Below are positions 1 to 7,069 of a DNA stretch of 12,249 nucleotides, piece after piece (the first letter of the stretch is position 1; every line of letters starts with the position of its first letter). The stretch is taken from the NCBI GenBank assembly GCA_030754805.1, contig JASLZO010000020.1, positions 1 through 12,249 of the forward strand, given 5' to 3'. Position numbers and translations under genes: made by a program. Under the pieces are notes generated by a model. The model did no database searches, had not been told where the DNA came from, and saw nothing but the letters and a program-made list of their open reading frames with translations. Source of the stretch: Dehalococcoidia bacterium (lineage in GTDB: Bacteria > Chloroflexota > Dehalococcoidia > UBA6926).

Positions 1-5
1 CGGGC

Positions 6-13
6 GGAGAAGG
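6..13 (+). promoter_or_regulatory. Ribosome binding site of ylxR
   Basis: GGAGAAGG lies 5 nt before a TTG codon at 19 and supports that TTG as the start of ylxR; no ATG or GTG in the same frame sits closer to the conserved N-terminal region. Confidence 0.7.
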
Positions 14-18
14 TAGCT

Positions 19-354
19 TTGGCGGGCGTCCGTAACCGTCGCGCCGTGCGGGTCAAGCGTCGACCGGAGAGAAGTTGCATCGCTTGCCGCGAGTCCCGAG
101 GTAAGCGAGAGATGATACGGATTGTTCGCGACCCTTCCGGCAGCGTTTCTGTCGACCCAACCGGCAAGCTGGCTGGGCGCGGCGCCTATCTCTGCGTATC
201 CCAGGCCTGCTGGGACAAGGGCACCGTGAACGGAATCATCGAGCACCACCTCCACCTGGAGCATCCGCTGTCAGACAAGCGGTTGGCCTTGCTCCGAGGG
301 GACGGACTCGCCATCATCGAATCCTCGAACGCTGAGAAGCGGGTGAGCGCATGA
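19..354 (+). CDS. ylxR: YlxR/RnpM family RNA-binding protein
   Basis: 111-residue YlxR (DUF448) protein. The family is small and basic; the Bacillus member has been described as a modulator of RNase P (RnpM) and is almost always encoded between nusA and infB. Visible here are an Arg/Lys-rich N-terminus, the signature RSCIACRESRGKREMIRIVR (about residues 18-37) and DPTGKLAGRGAYLC (46-59), which are the two conserved blocks of the fold. Two Cys pairs are present (C20/C23 and C59/C64). The start is TTG, supported by a strong Shine-Dalgarno. The stop overlaps the infB start (ATGA at 351-354), so the two are translationally coupled. Family identity is secure; the RNase P role is inferred from the family. 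A frame ending in TAG at 14-16 could be the last codons of nusA, but only four codons are visible. Confidence 0.93.
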   Translation: MAGVRNRRAVRVKRRPERSCIACRESRGKREMIRIVRDPSGSVSVDPTGKLAGRGAYLCVSQACWDKGTVNGIIEHHLHLEHPLSDKRLALLRGDGLAIIESSNAEKRVSA

Positions 355-2150
355 CAACCGACGGGGGAGCACAAACCGCTGGGAGGGTTCGCCAATCCGA
401 ATCTCGCGAGATCGAGATTCCGCGGACGATCACAGTCGGCGAACTCGCTGATCGGCTCGGCCAAGACCCGGTCGACATCATCAAGAACCTGATGCGTATG
501 GGAATCATGGCGTCCGTGACGCAGGCGGTCGAATTCGAATCAGTTGTTCCGATCGCACAGTTTTACGGTTTCGAGGTCACCGAAGGTGCACCCGCACATG
601 AAGCCTCCTTGGGCGAGCGCATGGGACAAGCGACTGGCTCGGATGATGCGAACCTGGAACCCAGACCTCCCGTGGTCACGGTTCTGGGCCACGTCGATCA
701 CGGGAAAACTTCGATCCTCGACTCGATCCGAAAGGCTGACGTCATTTCGGGCGAAGCCGGCGGGATCACGCAGCACATCGGCGCTTATCAGGTGAGCGAT
801 AACGGTCGGTTGGTGACGTTCCTCGACACTCCCGGCCACGAAGCATTCACGAGCCTCCGGGCTCGCGGCGCGCACGTCACGGACATCGCAATCCTGGTTG
901 TCGACGCGAATGACGGCGTGATGCCACAGACGATTGAGGCAATCACTCACGCCAAAGCAGGAGACGTTCCGGTCGTGGTGGCGATCAACAAGATGGATGT
1001 GCCTGGCGCCGATCCTGAGCGGGTGAAGCGTCAGCTTTCCGAACAGGAGGTGTTAGTGGAGGACTGGGGCGGGGACGTGGTGTCGGTTCCCGTGTCTGCC
1101 AAGACCGGAGACGGGCTGTCACAACTCCTTGAGTCCGTTCTACTTGTCGCCGAGATCTCAGAACTCAAGGCTGACCCAACGACGGCTGCAAGAGGAACCA
1201 TTATCGAAGCCCGCCTGGAAGCGAACCGCGGGCCGATCGCCACAGCTCTGATCCAGTCTGGAACGCTTCGCACGGGCAGTACCGTCGTTGTGGGCGCGAC
1301 GTGGGGCCGTGTCCGTGCCTTGACCGACTATCAAGGGGAACGCATCCAGGAGGCCTTGCCCTCCACGCCCGTAGAGGTTCTGGGGCTCCAGGATATTCCG
1401 CGGTCGGGCGACGTCCTGGAGCAAGTCGGCTCCGAACGGGAAGCACGGGCGATAGTCACGGAGCGCGTTGCAGCGGCGAAGGTGGCGGAAACCCAGCAAC
1501 TTGGATCCTTGGAGCAGTTGGCTTCGCAGATCGGTTCCGGGGAAGTCCAGGACTTGAATCTCATCATCAAGACAGACGTTCACGGCAGCCTGGAGGCCAT
1601 CCGCAGTTCCCTCGAGCGTCTCGGCACTGAGGAGACGCGAGTAATCATCCTCCACGGCGGGGTCGGCTCGATCACCGAGGGCGACATCCTGCTCGCTTCC
1701 GCCTCCGGCGCGACAATCCTGGGCTTCAATGCCCGAGTGGAGACGGCGGCGCGGCGTCTTGCGGACACGCAGAGCGTCGAAATCAGAAATTACACCATCA
1801 TCTATCAGCTAATCGAGGACATTCAGAACACGCTCACAGGACTCGCCGCGCCGCTCTTCCAGGAGATCCAGGAAGGCGCCGCCGAGATCAGGCAGGTCTT
1901 CGAGATGAGGAGAAACAAGATCGCCGGCTGCGTCGTCACGGACGGAAGGATTCGTCGCGGATCGATGACCCGTGTCGTGCGACGTGGAGAGACCGTCTAT
2001 GAGGGCCCAATCTCATCCCTCCGCCGATTCCGGGATGAAGTCCGAGAAGTCAACTCCGGACAGGAGTGTGGCATCGGCATGGAAGGATTCTCTGAATTCG
2101 AAGAGGGCGACCTCATCAAGGCTTTCCACCGCGAGGAGAGACGGCCCTAG
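351..2150 (+). CDS. infB: Translation initiation factor IF-2
   Basis: 599-residue GTPase that delivers fMet-tRNA to the 30S P site and promotes subunit joining. An IF2_N helical module lies at about residues 21-70 (TITVGELADRLGQDPVDIIK). The G domain carries all its motifs: G1 GHVDHGKT (113-120), G2 around GGITQHIGAY (137-146), G3 DTPGHEAF (159-166), G4 NKMD (213-216) and G5 SAK (249-251). These are followed by domain II, domain III with the DVHGSLEAI block, and the C-terminal fMet-tRNA-binding barrel ending near EGDLIKAFHREE. The protein is near the short end for IF-2 (E. coli 890 aa): there is only about 20 residues before IF2_N and a linker of roughly 35 residues before the G domain. Start ATG overlaps the ylxR stop. 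Annotation is secure. Confidence 0.98.
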   Translation: MTTDGGAQTAGRVRQSESREIEIPRTITVGELADRLGQDPVDIIKNLMRMGIMASVTQAVEFESVVPIAQFYGFEVTEGAPAHEASLGERMGQATGSDDANLEPRPPVVTVLGHVDHGKTSILDSIRKADVISGEAGGITQHIGAYQVSDNGRLVTFLDTPGHEAFTSLRARGAHVTDIAILVVDANDGVMPQTIEAITHAKAGDVPVVVAINKMDVPGADPERVKRQLSEQEVLVEDWGGDVVSVPVSAKTGDGLSQLLESVLLVAEISELKADPTTAARGTIIEARLEANRGPIATALIQSGTLRTGSTVVVGATWGRVRALTDYQGERIQEALPSTPVEVLGLQDIPRSGDVLEQVGSEREARAIVTERVAAAKVAETQQLGSLEQLASQIGSGEVQDLNLIIKTDVHGSLEAIRSSLERLGTEETRVIILHGGVGSITEGDILLASASGATILGFNARVETAARRLADTQSVEIRNYTIIYQLIEDIQNTLTGLAAPLFQEIQEGAAEIRQVFEMRRNKIAGCVVTDGRIRRGSMTRVVRRGETVYEGPISSLRRFRDEVREVNSGQECGIGMEGFSEFEEGDLIKAFHREERRP

Positions 2151-2202
2151 CACTCGCCCGGCTCGTGCCGCGTTAGTGATTCATCGAGGGTTGCTGCCAC
2201 AG

Positions 2203-2589
2203 ATGTCTCGACGAAGGGAGCGTGTAAACCATCTGATCCGCGAGCGCCTGAGCGAGATTGTTCTTCGCGATCTCACAGATCCCAGAGTACGGGGACTCGT
2301 GACTATTACGGATGTCGAAGTCAGCCCGGACCTCAGTAACGCCCGCGTATTCGTTAGTGCTATGGGGTCCGATGAGGAACGTGCCGCAACGTTGGAAGGG
2401 CTGAAGTCGGCCACCAGGTTCCTTCAGAACGGGTTGGACCGTCTTGCACTCAAGCGCACCCCGGTCCTCGAGATCGTTCCCGACGACACGATGGAACGGG
2501 CCGACCGGATCCTGCGATTAATCGATGACGCCGTCTCCGACGGAGCTCCTGCACCAGTCGACGATTCTTCAGACCTCGCGACCCCATAG
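2203..2589 (+). CDS. rbfA: Ribosome-binding factor A
   Basis: 128-residue RbfA, the KH-fold factor that binds 16S rRNA near helix 1 during late 30S maturation and cold adaptation. Family features are the opening RRRERVNHLIRERLSEIV, then LTDPRVRGLVTITDVEVSPD (24-43), the strand NARVFVS (47-53), and the C-terminal helix around DDTMERADRILRLID (94-108). The tail after about residue 112 is acidic and proline-rich and probably disordered. I chose ATG 2203 because it falls exactly where RbfA proteins normally begin. GAGGG at 2186-2190 is 12 nt upstream, rather far. An in-frame GTG at 2176 would add nine residues and is the main alternative. The frame is open back into infB (to 1972), but that stretch has no RbfA similarity. 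It begins 52 nt after the infB stop and lies 26 nt before truB. Confidence 0.92.
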   Translation: MSRRRERVNHLIRERLSEIVLRDLTDPRVRGLVTITDVEVSPDLSNARVFVSAMGSDEERAATLEGLKSATRFLQNGLDRLALKRTPVLEIVPDDTMERADRILRLIDDAVSDGAPAPVDDSSDLATP

Positions 2590-2615
2590 GTCTTCTACAG
2601 ATCGAGCGCCTCGAC

Positions 2616-3602
2616 TTGGACGGCTACATCAATCTCTGGAAACCCAAGGGGATGACTTCGTTCGACGTCGTCCGGAAAGTCCGCCACGCAGTCAGGGTCA
2701 AACGGGTTGGTCACGGCGGGACCCTGGACCCGCTGGCCGAGGGGGTCCTCCCATTGTTCATCGGCCGAGCAACTCGGCTCGTCGAATACCTTGGATCCGG
2801 CGCGAAGGCTTACCGTGCCGCCGTGCGTCTCGGGATGACGACGGACACGCTTGATCGCGAAGGAGAAGTGCTGGAAGAGCGAGATCCGAGCGGCGTTTCA
2901 CGTCGAGGCGTGGAGGCGGTGCTTCCAAGTTTCGTTGGGACCATCCAACAGACTCCGCCCATGTACAGCGCGTTAAAACACGAGGGGGAACGGCTCCACC
3001 GAATGGCCCGGAGGGGTGTCACCGTCGAACGGCCCTCCCGTGAGATCGTCGTTCATACCATCGACCTCACCGATTGGACTCCACCCACCTTCACGCTGGA
3101 TGTCGTATGCGAAGGAGGTACCTACATTCGGACCATCGTCGCCGATATCGGCGATCGCCTCGGCTGCGGAGCCGTGCTGGATGGGCTGATCCGCTCCCAA
3201 GTCGGCCCGTTCCTCGGTGACCAAGCAGTCTCACTCCGGGCCATCCTGGAATTCGAGGGCCCCTTCCACGAATCTGGTGCAGCGCCGCATCCCGATTGGT
3301 GGCTCCCGTTGTCTCTCCCTTTCCAAGGCTGGCGTTCGCTACGACTGAACGAAAACGGTCTCCAGGCTGCCTTGACCGGGCGCGTTCTCGACGACGCCTC
3401 GGGGGAGTGGGGCGAACTGCCCGGAGACCCCGACCCTCCATTCATCCCCTCCGCGCCCGAAGATCTCGCGGTCGCTCTGACCCCCAAAGGGGAGTTCGCA
3501 GCGATCCTCGAAACAAAATCTGAGGGACGGGGGCTGTGGAGGCCCCGGAAAGTGTTGATCGACCGAAATCCAGGAGCCTCACCCCCAATAGTGGCTGACT
3601 AG
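2616..3602 (+). CDS. truB: tRNA pseudouridine(55) synthase TruB
   Basis: 328-residue TruB, which isomerises U55 in the T-loop of tRNAs. The N-terminal motif NLWKPKGMTS (6-15) and the catalytic block VGHGGTLDPLAEGVLPLFIG are present, with Asp38 as the expected nucleophile. The substrate-loop motif YSALKHEGERLHRMAR and the GGTYIRTIVADIGDRLG motif follow. The region from about residue 225 matches the position of the TruB C-terminal/PUA-like domain but is loosely conserved and proline-rich, making the protein a little longer than the usual ~300 aa. The start is TTG with only a weak GAUCGAG-like site upstream. The next in-frame ATG (2652) would cut off the conserved KPKGMTS strand, so TTG is preferred. 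Last gene of the nusA-type cluster; no hairpin terminator was seen after it. Confidence 0.95.
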   Translation: MDGYINLWKPKGMTSFDVVRKVRHAVRVKRVGHGGTLDPLAEGVLPLFIGRATRLVEYLGSGAKAYRAAVRLGMTTDTLDREGEVLEERDPSGVSRRGVEAVLPSFVGTIQQTPPMYSALKHEGERLHRMARRGVTVERPSREIVVHTIDLTDWTPPTFTLDVVCEGGTYIRTIVADIGDRLGCGAVLDGLIRSQVGPFLGDQAVSLRAILEFEGPFHESGAAPHPDWWLPLSLPFQGWRSLRLNENGLQAALTGRVLDDASGEWGELPGDPDPPFIPSAPEDLAVALTPKGEFAAILETKSEGRGLWRPRKVLIDRNPGASPPIVAD

Positions 3603-3635
3603 TAAATCTGGCTCCAAAACTTCGTTCAATTTACC

Positions 3636-3664
3636 TTGACACCCATCCAGCGCCTACCTACAGT
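3636..3664 (+). promoter_or_regulatory. Sigma70-type promoter for the zinc-ribbon gene
   Basis: Perfect -35 TTGACA (3636-3641), a 17-nt spacer, and -10 TACAGT (3659-3664; 4 of 6). The predicted start site is near 3671, giving a leader of about 38 nt to the ATG at 3709. It separates the following gene from the upstream truB cluster. Confidence 0.7.
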
Positions 3665-3708
3665 CAAAACTCACTGACGGAACGGTACGGGGAAAGGGGA
3701 TCGCGCTG

Positions 3709-3858
3709 ATGCCAGCAACCGAGGCTTACTGCTTGAAGTGCAGGACCAAGCGTCAGATTAGTAACGCTCAGGAAGTTACGCTGAAGAACGGGCGGCCGGC
3801 TACGCAGGGCACCTGCCCGGTCTGCAGCACTAAGGTGTTCCGCATCGGCAAGGGATAG
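3709..3858 (+). CDS. Small zinc-ribbon protein (DUF5679 type)
   Basis: 49-residue ORF, beginning MPATEAYCLKCRTKRQ and ending FRIGKG. Four cysteines in two CxxC pairs (C8/C11 and C36/C39) predict a zinc ribbon. The central block NAQEVTLKNGRPATQGTCPV matches what I remember of DUF5679 proteins, a family of about 50 residues with no established function. Start ATG has AAAGGGGA (3693-3700) 8 nt upstream and a good promoter before that, so a real, independently expressed gene is likely despite its size. It converges on the PHP gene with only 18 nt between stops. The role is unknown; a nucleic-acid or ribosome-associated zinc ribbon is a guess based on fold and size only. Confidence 0.9.
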   Translation: MPATEAYCLKCRTKRQISNAQEVTLKNGRPATQGTCPVCSTKVFRIGKG

Positions 3859-3876
3859 CCCGACTCGACTGGTCCG

Positions 3877-4584
3877 TTATCCGGATCCTCCGGGACTCGG
3901 CACCGACCAGCGTAGCGACAGTCGATCGATCAAGCGGCGTGGGTTATCTAGCAGGACGATTCGGGTCGCTTCTTCGTTTAGTCCTGAGCCACGCGCCACC
4001 GTAAGAGCCATCGCTTCGGTCAGGAGATCCTCGGGTGCATGAGCGTCCGAGTCAATCAGCATCTGGGCGCCAGCAGCGGTCGACATGCTGACGATGTGGC
4101 CATTCGCGAGCGAATGGCCTTTTCTGGCTGAAATCTCAAGGAACACGTCGTTTTCAGCCGCAACTTGAGCGTCTTCTTCCGTGATTAGCCCGGGATGACC
4201 CAGGATGTCGACAGCGGGTGATGAAACCGCTGCTCGATTGGTACCAGGCTCGACCGGCTCGACGGGGGTCTCTCCGTGGACCAGCACCATCGCTGCTCCA
4301 GCGTCCCTCGCCCGTTGGGCAGCCGAGGTGATCAGCTTCGGCGGAAGGTGAGTCAACTCCACGCCGGGAAATACCGGGATCCCCCATTCTTCTTGGGCGA
4401 TGTAGCAGTCTTCCCTGAGGTGCTCCAGGAGTGGTTCGATGCCCCCGACCCCCACGTGATCGGTAATCGCAAGCCCGCTATAGCCGTTAACCACCGCGCG
4501 TCGAACCAACTCGATGGGGCTGAGCACCCCGTCGCTCAGGAAGGTTTGTGTCTGAAAGTCGTAGAGCATTCGGGTCGGCAGCAT
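3877..4584 (-). CDS. PHP-domain protein with altered metal motif
   Basis: 235-residue protein of the PHP (polymerase and histidinol phosphatase) superfamily, a metal-dependent phosphoesterase barrel. Recognisable motifs are SDG (17-19), TDH (41-43), PGVELTH with E76, LVHGE with H103, ILGHPG with H130, and DSDAH (178-182). The usual first motif DxHxH is here DFQTQT, so both histidines that normally bind metal are glutamines (Q11, Q13; codons CAG and CAA). Either the enzyme binds fewer metals, belongs to a variant clade, or is inactive as a hydrolase. No Shine-Dalgarno is visible before the ATG at 4584 or the alternative ATG at 4569 (which would begin MLYDF). A -10-like GATAAC 10 nt before the start suggests a very short leader. 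Substrate unknown; family call good, function open. Confidence 0.88.
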   Translation of the reverse strand: MLPTRMLYDFQTQTFLSDGVLSPIELVRRAVVNGYSGLAITDHVGVGGIEPLLEHLREDCYIAQEEWGIPVFPGVELTHLPPKLITSAAQRARDAGAAMVLVHGETPVEPVEPGTNRAAVSSPAVDILGHPGLITEEDAQVAAENDVFLEISARKGHSLANGHIVSMSTAAGAQMLIDSDAHAPEDLLTEAMALTVARGSGLNEEATRIVLLDNPRRLIDRLSLRWSVPSPGGSG

Positions 4585-4660
4585 AGCACGCAGCGTTATC
4601 AGATCAGACAGGCGTCAGACATGCGACCCGAACGTAGGTGTTCCCTTCCAGAATCGTCAG

Positions 4661-4689
4661 TTGATGGCAGGTATGCCCTTCGTTAGAAT
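4661..4689 (+). promoter_or_regulatory. Sigma70-type promoter for ino1 operon
   Basis: TTGATG (4661-4666), 17-nt spacer, TAGAAT (4684-4689; 5 of 6). Start site predicted near 4696, with a leader of about 55 nt. It lies in the 166-bp divergent spacer between the PHP gene and ino1, which otherwise shows no RNA gene or repeat. Confidence 0.65.
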
Positions 4690-4738
4690 AGGTCGGTTTT
4701 ACATCGAATGCGTATTTGCGCCCGTGGGGGGTCGCAAG

Positions 4739-4745
4739 AAGGGGG
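4739..4745 (+). promoter_or_regulatory. Ribosome binding site of ino1
   Basis: AAGGGGG 5 nt before TTG 4751; it fixes the TTG as the start of ino1, whose NAD-binding strand begins a few residues later. Confidence 0.65.
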
Positions 4746-4750
4746 ATTGA

Positions 4751-5833
4751 TTGGCCGACAAGATTAACGTCGCGATTATCGGCGTGGGAAACTGCGCGTC
4801 GTCGCTCGTTCAGGGCGTCCATTACTACAGGGAGGCAGACGACACGGACACGATTCCGGGTCTGATGCACCCGCGACTTGGCTCGTATCACATCAGTGAC
4901 CTCAACTTCGTCGCTGCGTTCGATGTCGGAGACACAAAGGTCGACAAGGACATTGCAACTGCGATCTTCGAGAAACCGAACAACACCTATAAGTTCACGG
5001 ACGTGCCGCCTATAGGCGTCACCGTCGATCGTGGCATGACCCATGATGGGCTGGGGGAGTACCTCTCCCAGAAGATCACGAAGGCGGAAGGGTCGACGAC
5101 AGACATCGTTCGCGTCCTTCGCGAACGCGAGGTGGATGTCGTCGTCAGCTACCTACCGGTTGGCAGTGAGATGGCCACCAAGTGGTACGTCGAGCAAGTG
5201 CTGGCCGCTGGATGCGCATTCATCAACTGCATCCCCGTATTCATCGGACGAGAGAAGTACTGGCAGGGCCGATTCAAGGAGCGCGGGCTTCCCGTCATCG
5301 GCGATGACATCAAGTCCCAAGTCGGGGCCACAATCATGCACCGGATGATGACGCGGCTGTTCGGCGACCGCGGTGTCAGGTTGGACCGCACGTACCAGTT
5401 GAACTTTGGTGGCAACACCGACTTCTACAACATGCTGGAGCGCAGCCGGTTGGAGTCCAAAAAGGAATCAAAGACGAACTCTGTACTGTCACAACTCGAC
5501 TATGGGATGGACGACGAATCTATCCACGTCGGCCCCAGTGACTACGTTCCGTGGCTCGACGACCGCAAGTGGGCCTACATCCGCATGGAAGGGACCACAT
5601 TCGGTGACGTCCCGCTGAACGCCGAGCTGAAGTTAGAGGTGTGGGACAGTCCGAACTCGGCGGGAGTCGTGATCGACGCGATCCGCTGCGCCAAGATTGG
5701 TCTGGATCGCAACTTCGGCGGCGTGCTGGCATCGCCGTCTGCTTACTTCATGAAATCCCCACCCATCCAGATGCGGGACGACGAAGCGCGGAGAAGGTTG
5801 GAACAGTTCATCGTTGGCGAGGGAAGCGAGTAG
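4751..5833 (+). CDS. ino1: Inositol-3-phosphate synthase
   Basis: 360-residue myo-inositol-1-phosphate synthase (EC 5.5.1.4), the NAD-dependent enzyme that turns glucose 6-phosphate into inositol 3-phosphate. The length and motifs match the actinobacterial form (about 365 aa) rather than the longer eukaryotic one. Seen in order: the Rossmann glycine-rich loop GVGNCASSLVQG (11-22), GDDIKSQVGATI (184-195), LNFGGNTDFYNM (217-228), SKKESKTNSVLSQ (236-248) with the lysines expected in the active site, and WDSPNSAGVVIDAIRCAK (298-315). Start TTG with a strong Shine-Dalgarno and a promoter 60 nt upstream. The PimA-like gene follows after 25 nt, so inositol is probably made for membrane lipids rather than for a soluble solute. 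Identity is secure; the lipid role is inferred from the neighbour. Confidence 0.97.
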   Translation: MADKINVAIIGVGNCASSLVQGVHYYREADDTDTIPGLMHPRLGSYHISDLNFVAAFDVGDTKVDKDIATAIFEKPNNTYKFTDVPPIGVTVDRGMTHDGLGEYLSQKITKAEGSTTDIVRVLREREVDVVVSYLPVGSEMATKWYVEQVLAAGCAFINCIPVFIGREKYWQGRFKERGLPVIGDDIKSQVGATIMHRMMTRLFGDRGVRLDRTYQLNFGGNTDFYNMLERSRLESKKESKTNSVLSQLDYGMDDESIHVGPSDYVPWLDDRKWAYIRMEGTTFGDVPLNAELKLEVWDSPNSAGVVIDAIRCAKIGLDRNFGGVLASPSAYFMKSPPIQMRDDEARRRLEQFIVGEGSE

Positions 5834-5847
5834 CCCCCTCGCTGAAG

Positions 5848-5854
5848 TAAGGAG
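5848..5854 (+). promoter_or_regulatory. Ribosome binding site of the pimA-like gene
   Basis: TAAGGAG 4 nt before an in-frame GTG at 5859. It favours this GTG over the earlier in-frame TTG at 5814, which lies inside ino1. Confidence 0.6.
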
Positions 5855-5858
5855 CCGT

Positions 5859-7055
5859 GTGGCCGTCGCTGCGACGGAGAGGGAAGCGACACCAGGTAGT
5901 TCTCGACCCCTGAAGGTCGCGATTGTTTCCCCGTACGATTTCGCGTATCCGGGTGGCGTCACAAGCCATGTTGCGGCGCTCGATGAGCACCTTCGGGCAC
6001 TCGGACACCGAACGACCATCGTGGCGCCTTCGTCCAAGAGCGCTGAGGCGCTGGATCGTCCCAATCTGATACGACTCGGGCGGCCTGTCCCGATTCCGCT
6101 CAACGGCTCGATCGCTCGAATCACCGTCTCGCTCAGACTGGGCAAGAAGGTGAAGGCCTTGCTCGAGCGTGAACAGTTCGACTTGGTCCATATCCACGAA
6201 CCCATGGTGCCGGTCCTGCCGGTCACGTTCCTGCGTCTCAGTAACGGACCCGCCCTCGTGGGCACGTTCCACACCTATGCAAAACCCCGGCGCTGGTACC
6301 CGGCTTCGCAAATCATCTTCGGAGGCCGAATCGAGCGCTGGGCCTCCAGGTTGGACAGGCGAATCGCCGTATCAGAACCTGCCCGTGATTTCGTCGGCAA
6401 GTACCTCCCCGCGGACTACACGGTCATTCCGAACGGGGTCAGGATCGATCGTTTCAACGGGGACGCCAAGTTGCCAAAGCATCTCCTCGACGGAAAGGTC
6501 AACATCCTTTTCGTCGGACGGATGGAGAAACGGAAGGGGTTCCCTCTATTGCTTCGCGCCTACGCACAACTCAAGTGGCAACTCCCCGAATCCAGGCTCA
6601 TCGTGGTCGGCCCGGATAAAATCAGCAAGGAAAGCGCTCGGATTATCGCTGAGCGAGGTCTCCGGGACATCCACATCACCGGGTATCTCTCCGAAGAGGA
6701 ACTAGCGGGCCATTACCGTGCGGCAGACGTCTTCTGCAGCCCCGCCACCGGAGCCGAAAGCCAAGGAATCGTGCTGCTGGAGGCGATGGCCGCCGGTGCG
6801 CCCGTAATGGCATCTCGGATTCCCGGCTACGAGAGCGTCGTGAACGACGACATCGACGGCGTACTCATCGACCCGAAGGACGAGACCACGTTCGCTGAAG
6901 CGCTGGTCTCTTTGCTGAAGGACAAACCTCGACAGGAACGTCTCGCGAATGCCGGTCGCAAAAAGGTCGAGCGCTATCGGTGGGAGCGCGTCACCTCAGA
7001 AATCCTGGAAGTCTACCGTGCGGCGATAGCTTCGCGGGCACGCAAGACGGCTTAA
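5859..7055 (+). CDS. GT4 glycosyltransferase, PimA-like
   Basis: 398-residue GT-B retaining glycosyltransferase of family GT4. It resembles mycobacterial PimA, the GDP-mannose:phosphatidyl-inositol mannosyltransferase, in several blocks: SPYDFAYPGGVTSHV (24-38), VPIPLNGSIAR (77-87), LVHIHEP (109-115), GTFHTY (135-140, His138), GRMEKRKG (220-227, the Arg/Lys that bind nucleotide-sugar phosphates) and the EX7E motif ESQGIVLLE (300-308). Start GTG is chosen from the TAAGGAG site; 18 extra residues precede the first beta strand. No transmembrane segment is evident, so it is expected to work at the inner membrane face. Position 25 nt after ino1 supports an inositol-lipid acceptor. Sugar donor and exact acceptor remain inferred; a generic polysaccharide GT4 is the alternative. 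Confidence 0.88.
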   Translation: MAVAATEREATPGSSRPLKVAIVSPYDFAYPGGVTSHVAALDEHLRALGHRTTIVAPSSKSAEALDRPNLIRLGRPVPIPLNGSIARITVSLRLGKKVKALLEREQFDLVHIHEPMVPVLPVTFLRLSNGPALVGTFHTYAKPRRWYPASQIIFGGRIERWASRLDRRIAVSEPARDFVGKYLPADYTVIPNGVRIDRFNGDAKLPKHLLDGKVNILFVGRMEKRKGFPLLLRAYAQLKWQLPESRLIVVGPDKISKESARIIAERGLRDIHITGYLSEEELAGHYRAADVFCSPATGAESQGIVLLEAMAAGAPVMASRIPGYESVVNDDIDGVLIDPKDETTFAEALVSLLKDKPRQERLANAGRKKVERYRWERVTSEILEVYRAAIASRARKTA

Positions 7056-7069
7056 CCGTCAGTCGACGG
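7046..7069. terminator. Possible weak hairpin at convergent gene ends
   Basis: GACGG (7046-7050), CCGTC (7056-7060) and GACGG (7065-7069) allow two mutually exclusive 5-bp hairpins, with loops cttaa or agtc, directly over the overlapping stop codons. A further CGGCCG/CGGCCG stem lies at 7075-7092. No T-tract follows on either strand, so factor-independent termination is doubtful. Confidence 0.22.

Noticed and set aside
2..16. Possible last codons of nusA ending in TAG at 14-16.
   Set aside because: Only four sense codons; expected from gene order but not supportable from the sequence.
1972..2202. In-frame upstream extension of rbfA reaching back into infB (would give 205 aa).
   Set aside because: It overlaps the infB C-terminus, has no RbfA similarity, and the family start coincides with ATG 2203.
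3603..3708. Search for a truB terminator or small RNA in the spacer after truB.
   Set aside because: No stable hairpin; the promoter and ribosome binding site of the next gene explain the stretch.
3881..3893. CCGGA-tcc-TCCGG inverted repeat between the convergent zinc-ribbon and PHP genes as a terminator.
   Set aside because: 5-bp stem with a 3-nt loop, no T-tract, and it lies inside the PHP coding region.
4604..5044. 146-codon minus-strand open frame across the ino1 promoter.
   Set aside because: Covers a good plus-strand promoter and the conserved ino1 N-terminus; no recognisable protein motifs.
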